Shown: positions 41,504 through 51,158, counted from the stretch's first letter. The stretch is 64,000 nt of DNA from an uncultured Acidobacteriia bacterium (GCA_903900705.1 CAIUOG010000110.1:62001-126000); one strand, 5' to 3'. Made by a program: numbers and translations. The notes: generated by a model not told the origin, from the letters alone.

Positions 41504-41582
41504 GACAGACGTGGTCAGGATATCCTTTAGGTTCGGCGGAGTCAAGGAGAATCGGGGCACCGATAGGATTTCCAGGGTGGAT

Positions 41583-42179
41583 TCAGTCCGCGCGGGCCGC
41601 AACCAGAGAGGCGGCGAGGGCGATTTTGTGGTCCTGAGTCCACGGCGGACCCATTTGACGCCGGAGTTCCGGGCAATGCGCGTCGAGGTTCCCGCCGGCG
41701 ACGAATTGGTTCGCTTCGACCAGCACTTTCTTTGCGTCGAACCAGTGAACGCGCCAGCCGCGGGCTTCGGCGGCGCCGGCCAGGGCCTGACGGTACATCA
41801 CCCAATCGGCATTGTTCCGGGCGTGGTAGTCGGTGATGCGTTCGGCAATGGTGGGCGGCAGCGGCGGGCAGCGACGGAGCGCAATGCCCCGAATGCGGCC
41901 GGGAAAGTCTCCGGCAAGCGCATCCAGAGCGAGCACAGAGTGCCGTTCCGCGGAGGCACGCACGCGTTCCACCAGGGCGACGGCTTCGGGAAGCGGCAGC
42001 GACTGCGCTTCGGAATGGTGGGGAATCTTCGGAAGGTCCGCGTCCACCAGTTCGATGCGGCGGCGGTCAGGAAGCGCGCCCTCCGGCGAGGCGGTGACCA
42101 CCACAGCCCAGCCGCCGTGGTCGGAGATTCCGGCAAAGACGCCGCGGGCTTCACGTTGTGATATGTTTGCGGGCATCAT
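41583..42179 (-). CDS. Hypothetical protein
   Basis: ~198 aa (MMPANISQREARGVFAGISDHGGWAVVVTASPEG...); no recognised family; head-to-head with next gene. Confidence 0.6.
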   Translation of the reverse strand: MMPANISQREARGVFAGISDHGGWAVVVTASPEGALPDRRRIELVDADLPKIPHHSEAQSLPLPEAVALVERVRASAERHSVLALDALAGDFPGRIRGIALRRCPPLPPTIAERITDYHARNNADWVMYRQALAGAAEARGWRVHWFDAKKVLVEANQFVAGGNLDAHCPELRRQMGPPWTQDHKIALAASLVAARAD

Positions 42180-43317
42180 GGTCCGTTCCCTCGTAATCAC
42201 ATTATTGAGTATTTGTGCGGCATTTGGGCAGACGCCCCCTCCGTCACCGCTGACGCCCCCGGCCGCGGGTCCGGCGCGCGGCGCGCGTCCGCCGGCTCCC
42301 ACACGCGACCCGCACACGCCCGGTTATGTGGACGCAAAGGAATTGCCGGATGGCGAGAATGCCCCGCTGAAGGCGGAGGGCAACTTTATTCTGGGACCCA
42401 CGCACAACCCCGCGCCGGAGATGTCTGAGATGCCGGGCGTGCCGCAGGGAACCATCTACAACTTCACGATGGAGTCCAGGGACAGCAAGATCTATCCGGG
42501 AATCGCGCGGGATCCGTTTACGCCGCCCGCACCAGGCGCGCCCCCGGTTGCGCCGGGAACGATGACGGTCAGCAGCCATGCGGCGGCTTATACGCGGAAA
42601 GTGGCGGTTTATGTGCCGAAGCAGTATGTGCCGGGCACGATTGCGCCGTTTATTGTGGGCGCGGACGGGCCGGATCCTTCCCTCTTTAAGGCGCTGGACA
42701 ATCTGATCGCGCAGAAGCGGGTGCCGGTGATGATCGCGGTCTCCATCGGGAACGGGTCGGGCGATGGCCAGGGGAGCGAACGCGGGCTGGAATACGACAC
42801 GATGTCGGGCCTGTATGCGGAGTTCGTGGAGAAGGAAGTGCTGCCGCTGGTGGAGAAACAGGCGAACGTGAAACTGACGAAAGATCCGGACGGGCGGGCG
42901 ACGATGGGCGGCAGTTCCGGCGGTTCGGCCGCGCTCGAGATGGCGTGGTACCGGAATGATTTGTATCACCGGGTGCTGACGTATTCGGGGACTTATGTGA
43001 ATCAGCAGTGGCCGGTGAATCCGGAAACGCCGCACGGGGCGTGGGAGTTCCACGAGCATATTATTCCGTCGAGTCCGGTGAAGCCGATCCGCATCTGGAT
43101 GGAAGTTGGCGACCGCGATAACTACATGAACCGGGACAACTACCACGACTGGGTTCTGGCCAATGAACTGATGGCGAAAGTGCTGGCGGAGAAGGGTTAT
43201 CACTACCAGTTCGTGTTCGCAAAGAATGCCGGGCACACGGACCGCACGGTGAAGGCGCAGACGCTGCCCGAAGCGCTTGAGTGGGTCTGGCAGGGATATA
43301 AACCGGTAACGAAGTAG
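42178..43317 (+). CDS. Secreted alpha/beta-hydrolase esterase (Esterase D-like)
   Basis: Signal peptide MVRSLVITLLSICAAFGQ; RKVAVYVPKQYVPGTIAPFIVGADGP, ATMGGSSGGSAALEMAW, FAKNAGHTD. Confidence 0.88.
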   Translation: MVRSLVITLLSICAAFGQTPPPSPLTPPAAGPARGARPPAPTRDPHTPGYVDAKELPDGENAPLKAEGNFILGPTHNPAPEMSEMPGVPQGTIYNFTMESRDSKIYPGIARDPFTPPAPGAPPVAPGTMTVSSHAAAYTRKVAVYVPKQYVPGTIAPFIVGADGPDPSLFKALDNLIAQKRVPVMIAVSIGNGSGDGQGSERGLEYDTMSGLYAEFVEKEVLPLVEKQANVKLTKDPDGRATMGGSSGGSAALEMAWYRNDLYHRVLTYSGTYVNQQWPVNPETPHGAWEFHEHIIPSSPVKPIRIWMEVGDRDNYMNRDNYHDWVLANELMAKVLAEKGYHYQFVFAKNAGHTDRTVKAQTLPEALEWVWQGYKPVTK

Positions 43318-43324
43318 GTCCCTC

Positions 43325-44200
43325 ATGCGGCTACTCCTGCTGGTTTTACTGCCGCTTGCCGCGGCATTCGGGCAGGGGCGCGTCAATCCTGTCGCCCCTC
43401 TGCCACCCGTGCTGACGCCCTGGGAAATCACGCCGACGACCGGCGATAACGATCCGTTTCCGGCCTACAAGGTAATCGGCAACATTTACTACGTGGGCAC
43501 GCAGGAGTATGCGTCGTTCCTGATCACCTCACCCGAGGGGCATATTCTCATCAATCCGGATTTTGAGGATTCGGTGGATCTGATCAAAGCCGGCGTGGAG
43601 AAACTGGGCTTTCAGTTCCGCGATATCAAGGTGATTCTGATCAGCCATGCGCATGGGGATCATGCGGCGGGCGTGGCGAAGATGAAGGAGATGACCGGGG
43701 CTCAGTTCATGGTGATGGACGGGGATGTTACGGCGACGGAGCATCCCCCTGCGGGGCGGACCCCGTATCCGGCGGCGAAAATCAGCCGCGTGCTGCATGA
43801 TCTGGATGAGGTGAAGCTGGGCGGGAATACGCTGGTGGCGCATCTGACGCCGGGACACACGAAAGGCAACACGACCTGGACTCTGAAGGTGGACGACGGC
43901 GGGCGGATGCTGGACGTGGTGATCATCGGGAGCGCGGGCGTGAACAGCGCCATCACGCTGGTGAATAACCCCGCCTATCCGGACATGGTGGAAGATTACC
44001 AGAAGACCTTCAAAGTGCTGAAGGCTCTGCCGTGCGACGTCTTTCTGGCGTCACACGGCAAGTTTTACGGCATGAAGGCGAAGTACGCGCGGCTGGGCCA
44101 GGGCGCGAATCCATTCGTGGATCCGACCGGGTATCAGGCGCACCTCCGGCTGATGGAGCAGGCGTTCTATTACAAGCTGGACTGGGCGAAGCGGCAGTAA
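43325..44200 (+). CDS. Subclass B3-like metallo-beta-lactamase fold hydrolase
   Basis: Signal peptide; SHAHGDHAAG, TPGHTKGNTTWTLKV, LASHGKFYGM zinc-ligand motifs. Confidence 0.85.
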   Translation: MRLLLLVLLPLAAAFGQGRVNPVAPLPPVLTPWEITPTTGDNDPFPAYKVIGNIYYVGTQEYASFLITSPEGHILINPDFEDSVDLIKAGVEKLGFQFRDIKVILISHAHGDHAAGVAKMKEMTGAQFMVMDGDVTATEHPPAGRTPYPAAKISRVLHDLDEVKLGGNTLVAHLTPGHTKGNTTWTLKVDDGGRMLDVVIIGSAGVNSAITLVNNPAYPDMVEDYQKTFKVLKALPCDVFLASHGKFYGMKAKYARLGQGANPFVDPTGYQAHLRLMEQAFYYKLDWAKRQ

Positions 44201-44202
44201 GG

Positions 44203-44535
44203 CTAGCGCCAGAGCGTAATCACGAGTCCGCCCGCCACAATCAGCGCGCCGCCGGTGAGAATCTGGACCGTCATCTTGTCGCCGAAGACAAAATAACCCA
44301 GCGCCTGGGCCACCACGAAGAAGAGCACAACGTAGATCCCCAGCAGGCTGCCGAAGGACCACGGCGGCCGGTTGACAAGCCAGCCATAGGCAAAAAGGAC
44401 GACCGCGGCGGCGAAATAGAGCGCCAGGCGGTTGGTCATGGAGGCGGCGTGCATGCCTTTGCGAACGAGCGCGTCGCCGCCCGCTTCGAGCAGCGCACAG
44501 ACCGCCAGGATGGCGAACGCGGTTACTTTGCTCAT
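44203..44535 (-). CDS. Small four-TM EamA/SMR-type transporter
   Basis: 110 aa; MSKVTAFAILAVCALLEAGGDALVRKGM..., YFVFGDKMTVQILTGGALIVAGGLVITLW. Confidence 0.75.
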   Translation of the reverse strand: MSKVTAFAILAVCALLEAGGDALVRKGMHAASMTNRLALYFAAAVVLFAYGWLVNRPPWSFGSLLGIYVVLFFVVAQALGYFVFGDKMTVQILTGGALIVAGGLVITLWR

Positions 44536-45692
44536 GAGCGGGCCACCGCGTACTTCACGCTGTCCAGCAGCCACTCGCCATTTTTCTGCACAGCCGTTTT
44601 CAATGTCTCCACCAGTTTCTCCCTGTTTTCGTAGAGGCGATGCGGCTCGCGCGTGCCGTGCTTTTCCATCAAAGCTTTTACAACAAAGGGCATCATCATA
44701 GAGTAGTCCGCCGGGAGGCTCTCTGTCGATTGGAGGTAGGTATCTTTGTCGACCTTGCCCCAGGTGACGGCTTCGGCGGGCGGGCAGGAGGAAAGCGAGC
44801 CATCGGTGACGGGCGCGGTGGTGATCTGGACGTCGAACTCATACCCGCGGACGTCCGGCAGGCCAAGCACCTGTCCAAGCGCGGGTTCGGGCTGCAGGTT
44901 GAAATTCTTGGGGACGCCGCCGCCCAGAATCAGGGTGGCGATGCCTTTCGCTTCACTTTCGAACAGGCCCCAGTGGTGGTAGGCGCAGGCTTCGAAGACT
45001 TCGGCATGCAGGTCGAGGTCGAAGGCGTAATCGGGAATCAGGCCGGCCTGTTTCATCGCCCACAGCTTCATGGAATTCAGGAAAACGCTGCCGTCTGAGG
45101 GCGCGCCGACGAAGACCGGAATGCCGAGGCGGGTACAGGTGGAGAGCAGGCCGGGCTCAACGCCGTTGCGCTTTTCCTGCTCGCCGTAGAACGCTCCCAG
45201 GCGATTGCGCAGTTCGGTGCCGGTCATCCTCTTCTGGAATTCGGGCCGCAGCAGGACGGCGGCGAGGAACTTATCCTGGTCGAGCAGCACCTCTTCGTCG
45301 AAGCCCATGTCGGTGACGCGGATGACCTTTTCATCGCGCAGCGCGCCGTCGTCGCCGAAGATGGGCACCTCGTAGATGGGGTCTTTGGTGTGGGCGTTGA
45401 GGGAACGGTGGCCGTCGTGGTAACAAACGGCGTCAGTGGTGCTGATGTAGGCGACCCAGCCCGTTTCGAGCAACGGGATGAGCCACGCCTGGTGCTGACC
45501 GGACACGGTGACAGGGCCGGCGATGGAAAGCGTGATGGGGCAGCCCATGCCGATGGCGCGATCAAGAATGGAATAGACGCGGCGGAGAATGGCGCCTCCG
45601 AATGCGGGCAGGCAGTTCTCAAAGATTTCGTGGACGGAGTTGCACTGGTCAACGCGGCGGACGCGGACCGGTTTGCGGGAGCTGGGAACCAT
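44532..45692 (-). CDS. Deoxyhypusine synthase-family protein
   Basis: LSIAGPVTVSGQHQAWLIPLLETGWVAYISTTDAVCYHD, TLILGGGVPKNF, PAEAVTWGKV; ATGA overlap with SMR-type gene. Confidence 0.88.
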   Translation of the reverse strand: MVPSSRKPVRVRRVDQCNSVHEIFENCLPAFGGAILRRVYSILDRAIGMGCPITLSIAGPVTVSGQHQAWLIPLLETGWVAYISTTDAVCYHDGHRSLNAHTKDPIYEVPIFGDDGALRDEKVIRVTDMGFDEEVLLDQDKFLAAVLLRPEFQKRMTGTELRNRLGAFYGEQEKRNGVEPGLLSTCTRLGIPVFVGAPSDGSVFLNSMKLWAMKQAGLIPDYAFDLDLHAEVFEACAYHHWGLFESEAKGIATLILGGGVPKNFNLQPEPALGQVLGLPDVRGYEFDVQITTAPVTDGSLSSCPPAEAVTWGKVDKDTYLQSTESLPADYSMMMPFVVKALMEKHGTREPHRLYENREKLVETLKTAVQKNGEWLLDSVKYAVARS

Positions 45693-45749
45693 GTTCTTTG
45701 AGTTTAGACGACAGGCGAAACTGCCCATCGGCGCGGTGGACCGGCCGGG

Positions 45750-46517
45750 TTATTGTATGCGGAAGTCCCAGATGCGGGCGTCGATTTTGCCCTCGTTGTA
45801 CTCGATCACCGCGTACTCGCCTTTTTCCAGATCCTCCTGCGGCCAGATCTTGTAAAGGCCGCTATCGGTGAGTTGTTTGGAGAAACTGGGGACGAGGTCG
45901 CGCTCTTCCACGATTTCATTCACCACGGGCGCAACGGTGATGCGTTCCACGATGCGGACTCCCTTTTGCGACGTGAGTTTCACGATGGCGTAGCTGTCTT
46001 CGAGCGAGAGTTGCAGAAAGAATTCCGGGCGCGGGTCATGAAGGACATTTTCGGAGTGTTCGCCCTGCGTTTCAAGAGTGGATTTGCCGGCGACAAGGGG
46101 GATGGGCGTGACGTACTTGAGGACCTGGCGGCCTTTGTTGGTTTTCACGGCGGCGTCGGCCAGTTTGAAGATGCGGAGTTCGCCATTTTCCAGCATGTAG
46201 ACACCGGAATCGCGGGGAATTTTGCGAATTTCGGCGCGCTCCTCTTTGGCGGCGGCCTCCTCATCGGCCAGTTGCTGTGCCTGTTTATCGAAACTCTGTT
46301 TCTTCGTGGCGGCTTCGGCTTCGGTGCGTTTGAGGTCGGCCAGGTCGGAGGGAATCTCCTCCCAGTCGCTCCGTTCCACGCTGTAGTAGCGGAGGTGATC
46401 GCCTTCTACTTTGTATTCGCGGACGAGTTGCCAGGAACCGTCTTTCAGATAGAGCTTGAAATTGGCGGCGGCGAGCGTGAGGGCGAAGGTGAGGAAGAGC
46501 GGGAACAGCTTGCGCAT
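45750..46517 (-). CDS. Hypothetical exported protein
   Basis: Signal peptide MRKLFPLFLTFALTLAAA; FKLYLKDGSWQLVREYKVEGDHLRYYSVERSDWEEIP. Confidence 0.65.
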   Translation of the reverse strand: MRKLFPLFLTFALTLAAANFKLYLKDGSWQLVREYKVEGDHLRYYSVERSDWEEIPSDLADLKRTEAEAATKKQSFDKQAQQLADEEAAAKEERAEIRKIPRDSGVYMLENGELRIFKLADAAVKTNKGRQVLKYVTPIPLVAGKSTLETQGEHSENVLHDPRPEFFLQLSLEDSYAIVKLTSQKGVRIVERITVAPVVNEIVEERDLVPSFSKQLTDSGLYKIWPQEDLEKGEYAVIEYNEGKIDARIWDFRIQ

Positions 46518-46568
46518 TGCGACTCTGCCACCAGTTTACGGGGTTTTGGGCTCCTATAATGGGGACAC

Positions 46569-47540
46569 ATGAAATATCGCAAGTTGGGCAGGACCGGGCT
46601 GGAAGTCAGCGAGATCGGGTACGGCGCGTGGGGCATCAGCGGGAAGCAGTGGATTGGCGCGACCGATGACGGGTCGCTGGCCGCCCTGCGGAAAGCAATC
46701 GACAGCGGACTGAATTTTATTGACACGGCGCTGGCTTATGGCGACGGCAAGAGCGAAGAACTGGTGGGTCAGGCGGTGGCGGAAGCGGGCGGGAGGATCC
46801 ACATCGCGACGAAGGTGCCGCCCATGAACCGCGTGTGGCCCGCGAAACCGGAGAGCGCGCTCGAAGACGTGTTTCCGTATCAGTACATCATCGACTGCAC
46901 AGAGACCAGTCTGCGGAATCTGAAAGTGGAATCGATTGATCTGCAGCAGTTGCACGTCTGGAATCCGGCGTGGGTGGGGCGTGAGGAATGGCGGCGGGCG
47001 TTTGAAGATCTGAAGGCGGCGGGCAAGGTTCGGTATTTCGGAATTTCGATCAATGACCACCAGCCGGAGACCGGCGTGGGGATGATTGAAACCGGGTTGA
47101 TTGATACCGTGCAGGTGATTTATAACGTGTTCGATCAGACGCCGGAGAAGGCGCTGTTTCCGGCGTGCCTGGCGCACAACATCGGGGTGCTGGCGCGCGT
47201 GCCGTTCGATGAGGGTTCGCTCACGGGGAAGATTGACGAAAGCACCGTGTTTCCCGAAGGCGATTTCCGGAATTACTATTTCCGCGATGACCGGAAAAAG
47301 CAGGTGGCGGAGCGGGTGGCCGCCATTCTGAAGGACCTGGGAATTGTGGAGACCAGCGCGATGGCCGCGGTCGCAATGCGTTTTTGCTTGTCGAGCCCGG
47401 CGGTCTCTACCGTGATTCCTGGAATGCGGTCCATCGCAAGCGTGGAATCGAACGTGCGTTCATCGGATCTGGGTGGCCTGACAGCGGCGGAGTTGCTGGT
47501 CCTGAAGAAGCACGCGTGGGACCGGAATTTTTACGCCTGA
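46569..47540 (+). CDS. Aldo/keto reductase
   Basis: MKYRKLGRTGLEVSEIGYGAWGI, FIDTALAYGDGKSEELVG, VSTVIPGMRS. Confidence 0.95.
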   Translation: MKYRKLGRTGLEVSEIGYGAWGISGKQWIGATDDGSLAALRKAIDSGLNFIDTALAYGDGKSEELVGQAVAEAGGRIHIATKVPPMNRVWPAKPESALEDVFPYQYIIDCTETSLRNLKVESIDLQQLHVWNPAWVGREEWRRAFEDLKAAGKVRYFGISINDHQPETGVGMIETGLIDTVQVIYNVFDQTPEKALFPACLAHNIGVLARVPFDEGSLTGKIDESTVFPEGDFRNYYFRDDRKKQVAERVAAILKDLGIVETSAMAAVAMRFCLSSPAVSTVIPGMRSIASVESNVRSSDLGGLTAAELLVLKKHAWDRNFYA

Positions 47541-47553
47541 TGCCGGCAGCCGC

Positions 47554-48498
47554 TTAGCAGGTCGCGAGGAATTCGAGGTCGGCATTGCCGCCGGAGATGA
47601 TTACGCCGGCGCTGCGGATGCCGGGCGGGAGCTTGCCGAACAGCACAGCGGCGGCGGCGACGGCGCCGCTGGGCTCGACCAGGATCTTCATGCGTTCCAG
47701 GAGGAAGCGCACGGTGGCGCGGATTTCGTCTTCCGTGACCAGCAGCATTTGTTCGACATGTTGCTGAATCACCGGGAAGGTGAGCTTGCCGGGGCAGGGC
47801 GAACGCAGACCGTCGGCAATCGTATCGGGCGGAGCGATGGTGACGCGCTCGCCCTTCGCGAAGGATAGCCAGGTATCGTTGCCGAGTTCGGGTTCCACGC
47901 CAAAGACGCGGATGCCGGGACGGACGGACCTGGCCCAGGTGGCGGAGCCGGCGAGCAGACCGCCGCCGCCAACGCAGACGACGAGGGCGTCGAATTCCGG
48001 GGCATCCTCCATCAGTTCCTTGGTCGCGGTTCCCTGCCCCGCGATGATGAGTTCGTGGTCGAACGGCGGAACGAGCGTGCCGTTGGTTTCGGCGAGGACG
48101 GCGGCGGCGATGGCTTCGCGGTCATCCGTAAAGCGGTCGTAGGTGACGATGCGCGCACCGGCGTCCCGCGTGGCCTGCATTTTGGCGCGGGGCGCGTCAT
48201 GCGGCATGACGATGGTGGCGGGGGCGCCGACATGGCGCGCGGCGATAGCCGTGGCCTGGGCATGGTTACCGGAGGAGAAGGCAACAACACCGCGCGAGAG
48301 ATCGGCGGGCGGAATGGAAAGGACCAGGTTGGCTGCGCCCCGGATTTTAAAGGCTCCGCCACGCTGCAGATTTTCGCATTTGAAGTACGCGGAGAGACCG
48401 GCGCGGGTGTCGATGCTGCGCGAAGTCATGACCGGGGTACGGCGGGCGAGGGGCAGGATGCGGTCGGCGGCTTCGCGGATATTTTGGGCGGTAACCAT
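47554..48498 (-). CDS. Threonine/serine dehydratase-family PLP enzyme
   Basis: KCENLQRGGAFKIRGA, SSGNHAQATA, VGGGGLLAG. Confidence 0.92.
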   Translation of the reverse strand: MVTAQNIREAADRILPLARRTPVMTSRSIDTRAGLSAYFKCENLQRGGAFKIRGAANLVLSIPPADLSRGVVAFSSGNHAQATAIAARHVGAPATIVMPHDAPRAKMQATRDAGARIVTYDRFTDDREAIAAAVLAETNGTLVPPFDHELIIAGQGTATKELMEDAPEFDALVVCVGGGGLLAGSATWARSVRPGIRVFGVEPELGNDTWLSFAKGERVTIAPPDTIADGLRSPCPGKLTFPVIQQHVEQMLLVTEDEIRATVRFLLERMKILVEPSGAVAAAAVLFGKLPPGIRSAGVIISGGNADLEFLATC

Positions 48499-48504
48499 TC
48501 TTTT

Positions 48505-49515
48505 TTAGTTTACGGCCCGCGCCGGAGCGAGCGCCGGCAGAAAGACGTCGACCACGTTGCGCGGGGGACGGGTAAGGCCGAGTTGGGCTTTGACGGATTC
48601 CAGAGCGGTTTGCCACTCTTCGCGGGTGGTGGGGCGAATGGGGTCCCCGGTGAAGCAGAGGTTGACCAGCCAGGCCGGAGTGCGAACCTGATCGAGCAGG
48701 AAACAGAGATGGGCAAGGCGGTTGGCCGACTGGTAGAGGGGTCCGAGCCAGTCCGCGGTACCGGACACGCCGCACCAGGACTTGGCTTTGGCAAGGGCCG
48801 CCTCGATTTGGGGGAGTGAAGCGTCACCGGCCTGGCAGCCATTGCCGTAGATTTCAGGGATATGGCTCTTGGCCTCCAACAGGATGACGCCGGGTTTCAT
48901 CGCGCCCGCTGGGTCGGAAATGATTCCGAGGGCGTCCCAGGATGGCCCGCCGGACGGCCAGAAGGCGGCGAGGGCGGTGGCGTGGGCTGATAGCCCGACT
49001 CGTGCGAGAAATTCAGCGTCCCGGAATTCCTGATACTGATCAGCGGCGAGTGGCGAAACCCAGTGGATGCGCGCGCGGAGTTCCCGGACACGGGGAGGAA
49101 ACTGCTCCAGAATGGCGTTGCTGAGAGTTTCGGGCTGGAGATTGACGTATTGCTGGATCTGGCGCTGGCTTCCTTTGGCTGCCAGACCGGCGGCGGCCAA
49201 ACCGGGCGACGGGAGAGTTCGGGAAACAGCCTGGACCGGGTTGCCACCGGAAAGATAACGGCGGTTTAACTCCTGCGTCTTGTGGTACCAGAAGCCATGA
49301 TCGTCGGTTTTGTGCGGTTCGCACTCGTGGCGGGAGGTGCCGATCTCCGTGGCGCGGAAAACCTCTTCCGCCGACGGCTGCCCGATAACTTTGGCCCGTC
49401 CGGAAGCGTAGCTTCGAAGCTTCGTCGCCCCGGCGGGGTTGTGGACAAAAAGCAGGAAGTTCGAGGAATCCACTTCCGGGAGCAAAACCATCCAGTACTG
49501 GAATCCAAAGGGCAT
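48505..49515 (-). CDS. Hypothetical protein with possible PD-(D/E)XK nuclease-like core
   Basis: SWDALGIISDP...GVILLEAKSHIPEIYGNGCQAG; otherwise uncharacterised. Confidence 0.6.
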   Translation of the reverse strand: MPFGFQYWMVLLPEVDSSNFLLFVHNPAGATKLRSYASGRAKVIGQPSAEEVFRATEIGTSRHECEPHKTDDHGFWYHKTQELNRRYLSGGNPVQAVSRTLPSPGLAAAGLAAKGSQRQIQQYVNLQPETLSNAILEQFPPRVRELRARIHWVSPLAADQYQEFRDAEFLARVGLSAHATALAAFWPSGGPSWDALGIISDPAGAMKPGVILLEAKSHIPEIYGNGCQAGDASLPQIEAALAKAKSWCGVSGTADWLGPLYQSANRLAHLCFLLDQVRTPAWLVNLCFTGDPIRPTTREEWQTALESVKAQLGLTRPPRNVVDVFLPALAPARAVN

Positions 49516-49550
49516 AGGGTGCCCCTATCATACAGTTGCCGTGAGACGCT

Positions 49551-51158
49551 TTAGCGCGCGGTTTCGAATTCGAGGCGGCTCTGGCGGTCGTGACGGAGAC
49601 GATCCTGATATTCCTGCCAGAGCGTGGCGATGCCAGCCCAGAAGTAACCGCCGACGAACAGCGACAGGAACGGCAGCGTCAGGTAGTTGTTGGTCTCAAT
49701 CGCGAACCAGCACATGTAGGTGAAGTAGCAGCCGCAGGCCAGTTCCAGATAAGGCAGCATGCCGCTCCTGCGCTTGTACTTCTTCACGGCCATGCGCTTC
49801 TGGGCAGTGCCTTCGATCGCATATTTCGGCGTGCGGACGAAGCTGCTCTGCACGCCGCGCAGAGCCTCAATCACGGCACGCGTATTGTTCAGCGTGAGAG
49901 CGACGCCAATGGCCATCAGCTTCGGCAGAATCCAGAACGTGCGCTTCCAGTTTTTGGGATCCAGTTCACGCTGGGCGATCACGTAAAATGCCGAGAGGGA
50001 CCAGAACGAAGCGACGATGAGGGGGAAATCGAGCAGCACCATCTCCCAGGCGCCCATGTAGAAGCGCACGATCATGACCGGCAGCATCAGGATGGAAATG
50101 ATCACCATCAGCGGGTAAGAGATATTGGGCGTGAGGTGCATGAAGGCTTCCGCCTTCACGCGAAGCGGAATGTCCGCCTTCACGATCATGGGCAACAGTT
50201 TCTTCGCGCACTGCGTGAGGCCCTTGGCCCAGCGGAACTGCTGGACCTGAAAGCCGTGCATTTCGACGGGCAGTTCGGAGAGGCATTCCACGCCCGGCAC
50301 GTAGACGAATTTCCAGCCCCTGACCTGAGCGCGGTAGCTGAGGTCGGAATCTTCAGTCAGCGTGTCATGCTGCCAGCCGCCGGCGTCCGCGATCATCGAT
50401 TTACGCAGGATGCCCGCCGTGCCGTTGAAGTTGAAGTAATAACCGGCGCGGGAGCGTGCGCCGTGTTCCAGGATGAAGTGGCCGTCGAGCAGCACCTTCT
50501 GCACTTCAGTGAGCGAGTTGAAATCGCTGTTGAGGTAGGTCCAGCGGGTCTGGACCACGCCCACGGTGGGATCGGAGAAGTGGTGGATGGTGCGGGTGAG
50601 GAAGTCTGAGGGCGGGAGGAAGTCGGCGTCAAAAACGGCGACGAATTCGCCGGTGGCGGTTTCGAGACCTTCCTGGAGTGCGCCGGCTTTGTAGCCTTCG
50701 CGATTGGTGCGGTGCTTGTACTGCACGTTATGGCCGATGTTGCGGTAACGTTCGCAGAGCGCTTCGGCGAATTCGTGCGTATCGTCTGTGGAATCGTCCA
50801 GCACCTGGATCTGCAGCAGGTGGCGCGGGTAATCCATCTTCACGGTTTCGTCAATGAGACGTTCGAGCACGTAGCGCTCGTTATAAAGAGGCAGCTGGAT
50901 GGTGACGGGCGGGAGATTTTCGAACGGGATGGGGTCGCCGGTGGCTTTTTTGCGGTGCTTGAAGTAGGTGTGAATGGTGTCGAAACGGTGGAGACCGTAG
51001 ACCGAGAGGATGGCGAGAATGCCGAAATACGGGATGAGCAGCGCCCAGTCGAACCAGGCGAGACGGTGAATGCCGGCGAACGTGTCGTCGAACATGCCGC
51101 GGGAGATCTTTGTCAGGGCCGATGTCGCGAGTAGAGCGGGCAAAGGTGAAAGATACAT
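49551..51158 (-). CDS. Membrane glycosyltransferase family 2 (cellulose synthase-like)
   Basis: VTIQLPLYNERYVLERLIDETVKMDYP, VFDADFLPP, TEDSDLSYRAQ, QVQQFRWAKG; C-terminal TM segments. Confidence 0.93.
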   Translation of the reverse strand: MYLSPLPALLATSALTKISRGMFDDTFAGIHRLAWFDWALLIPYFGILAILSVYGLHRFDTIHTYFKHRKKATGDPIPFENLPPVTIQLPLYNERYVLERLIDETVKMDYPRHLLQIQVLDDSTDDTHEFAEALCERYRNIGHNVQYKHRTNREGYKAGALQEGLETATGEFVAVFDADFLPPSDFLTRTIHHFSDPTVGVVQTRWTYLNSDFNSLTEVQKVLLDGHFILEHGARSRAGYYFNFNGTAGILRKSMIADAGGWQHDTLTEDSDLSYRAQVRGWKFVYVPGVECLSELPVEMHGFQVQQFRWAKGLTQCAKKLLPMIVKADIPLRVKAEAFMHLTPNISYPLMVIISILMLPVMIVRFYMGAWEMVLLDFPLIVASFWSLSAFYVIAQRELDPKNWKRTFWILPKLMAIGVALTLNNTRAVIEALRGVQSSFVRTPKYAIEGTAQKRMAVKKYKRRSGMLPYLELACGCYFTYMCWFAIETNNYLTLPFLSLFVGGYFWAGIATLWQEYQDRLRHDRQSRLEFETAR

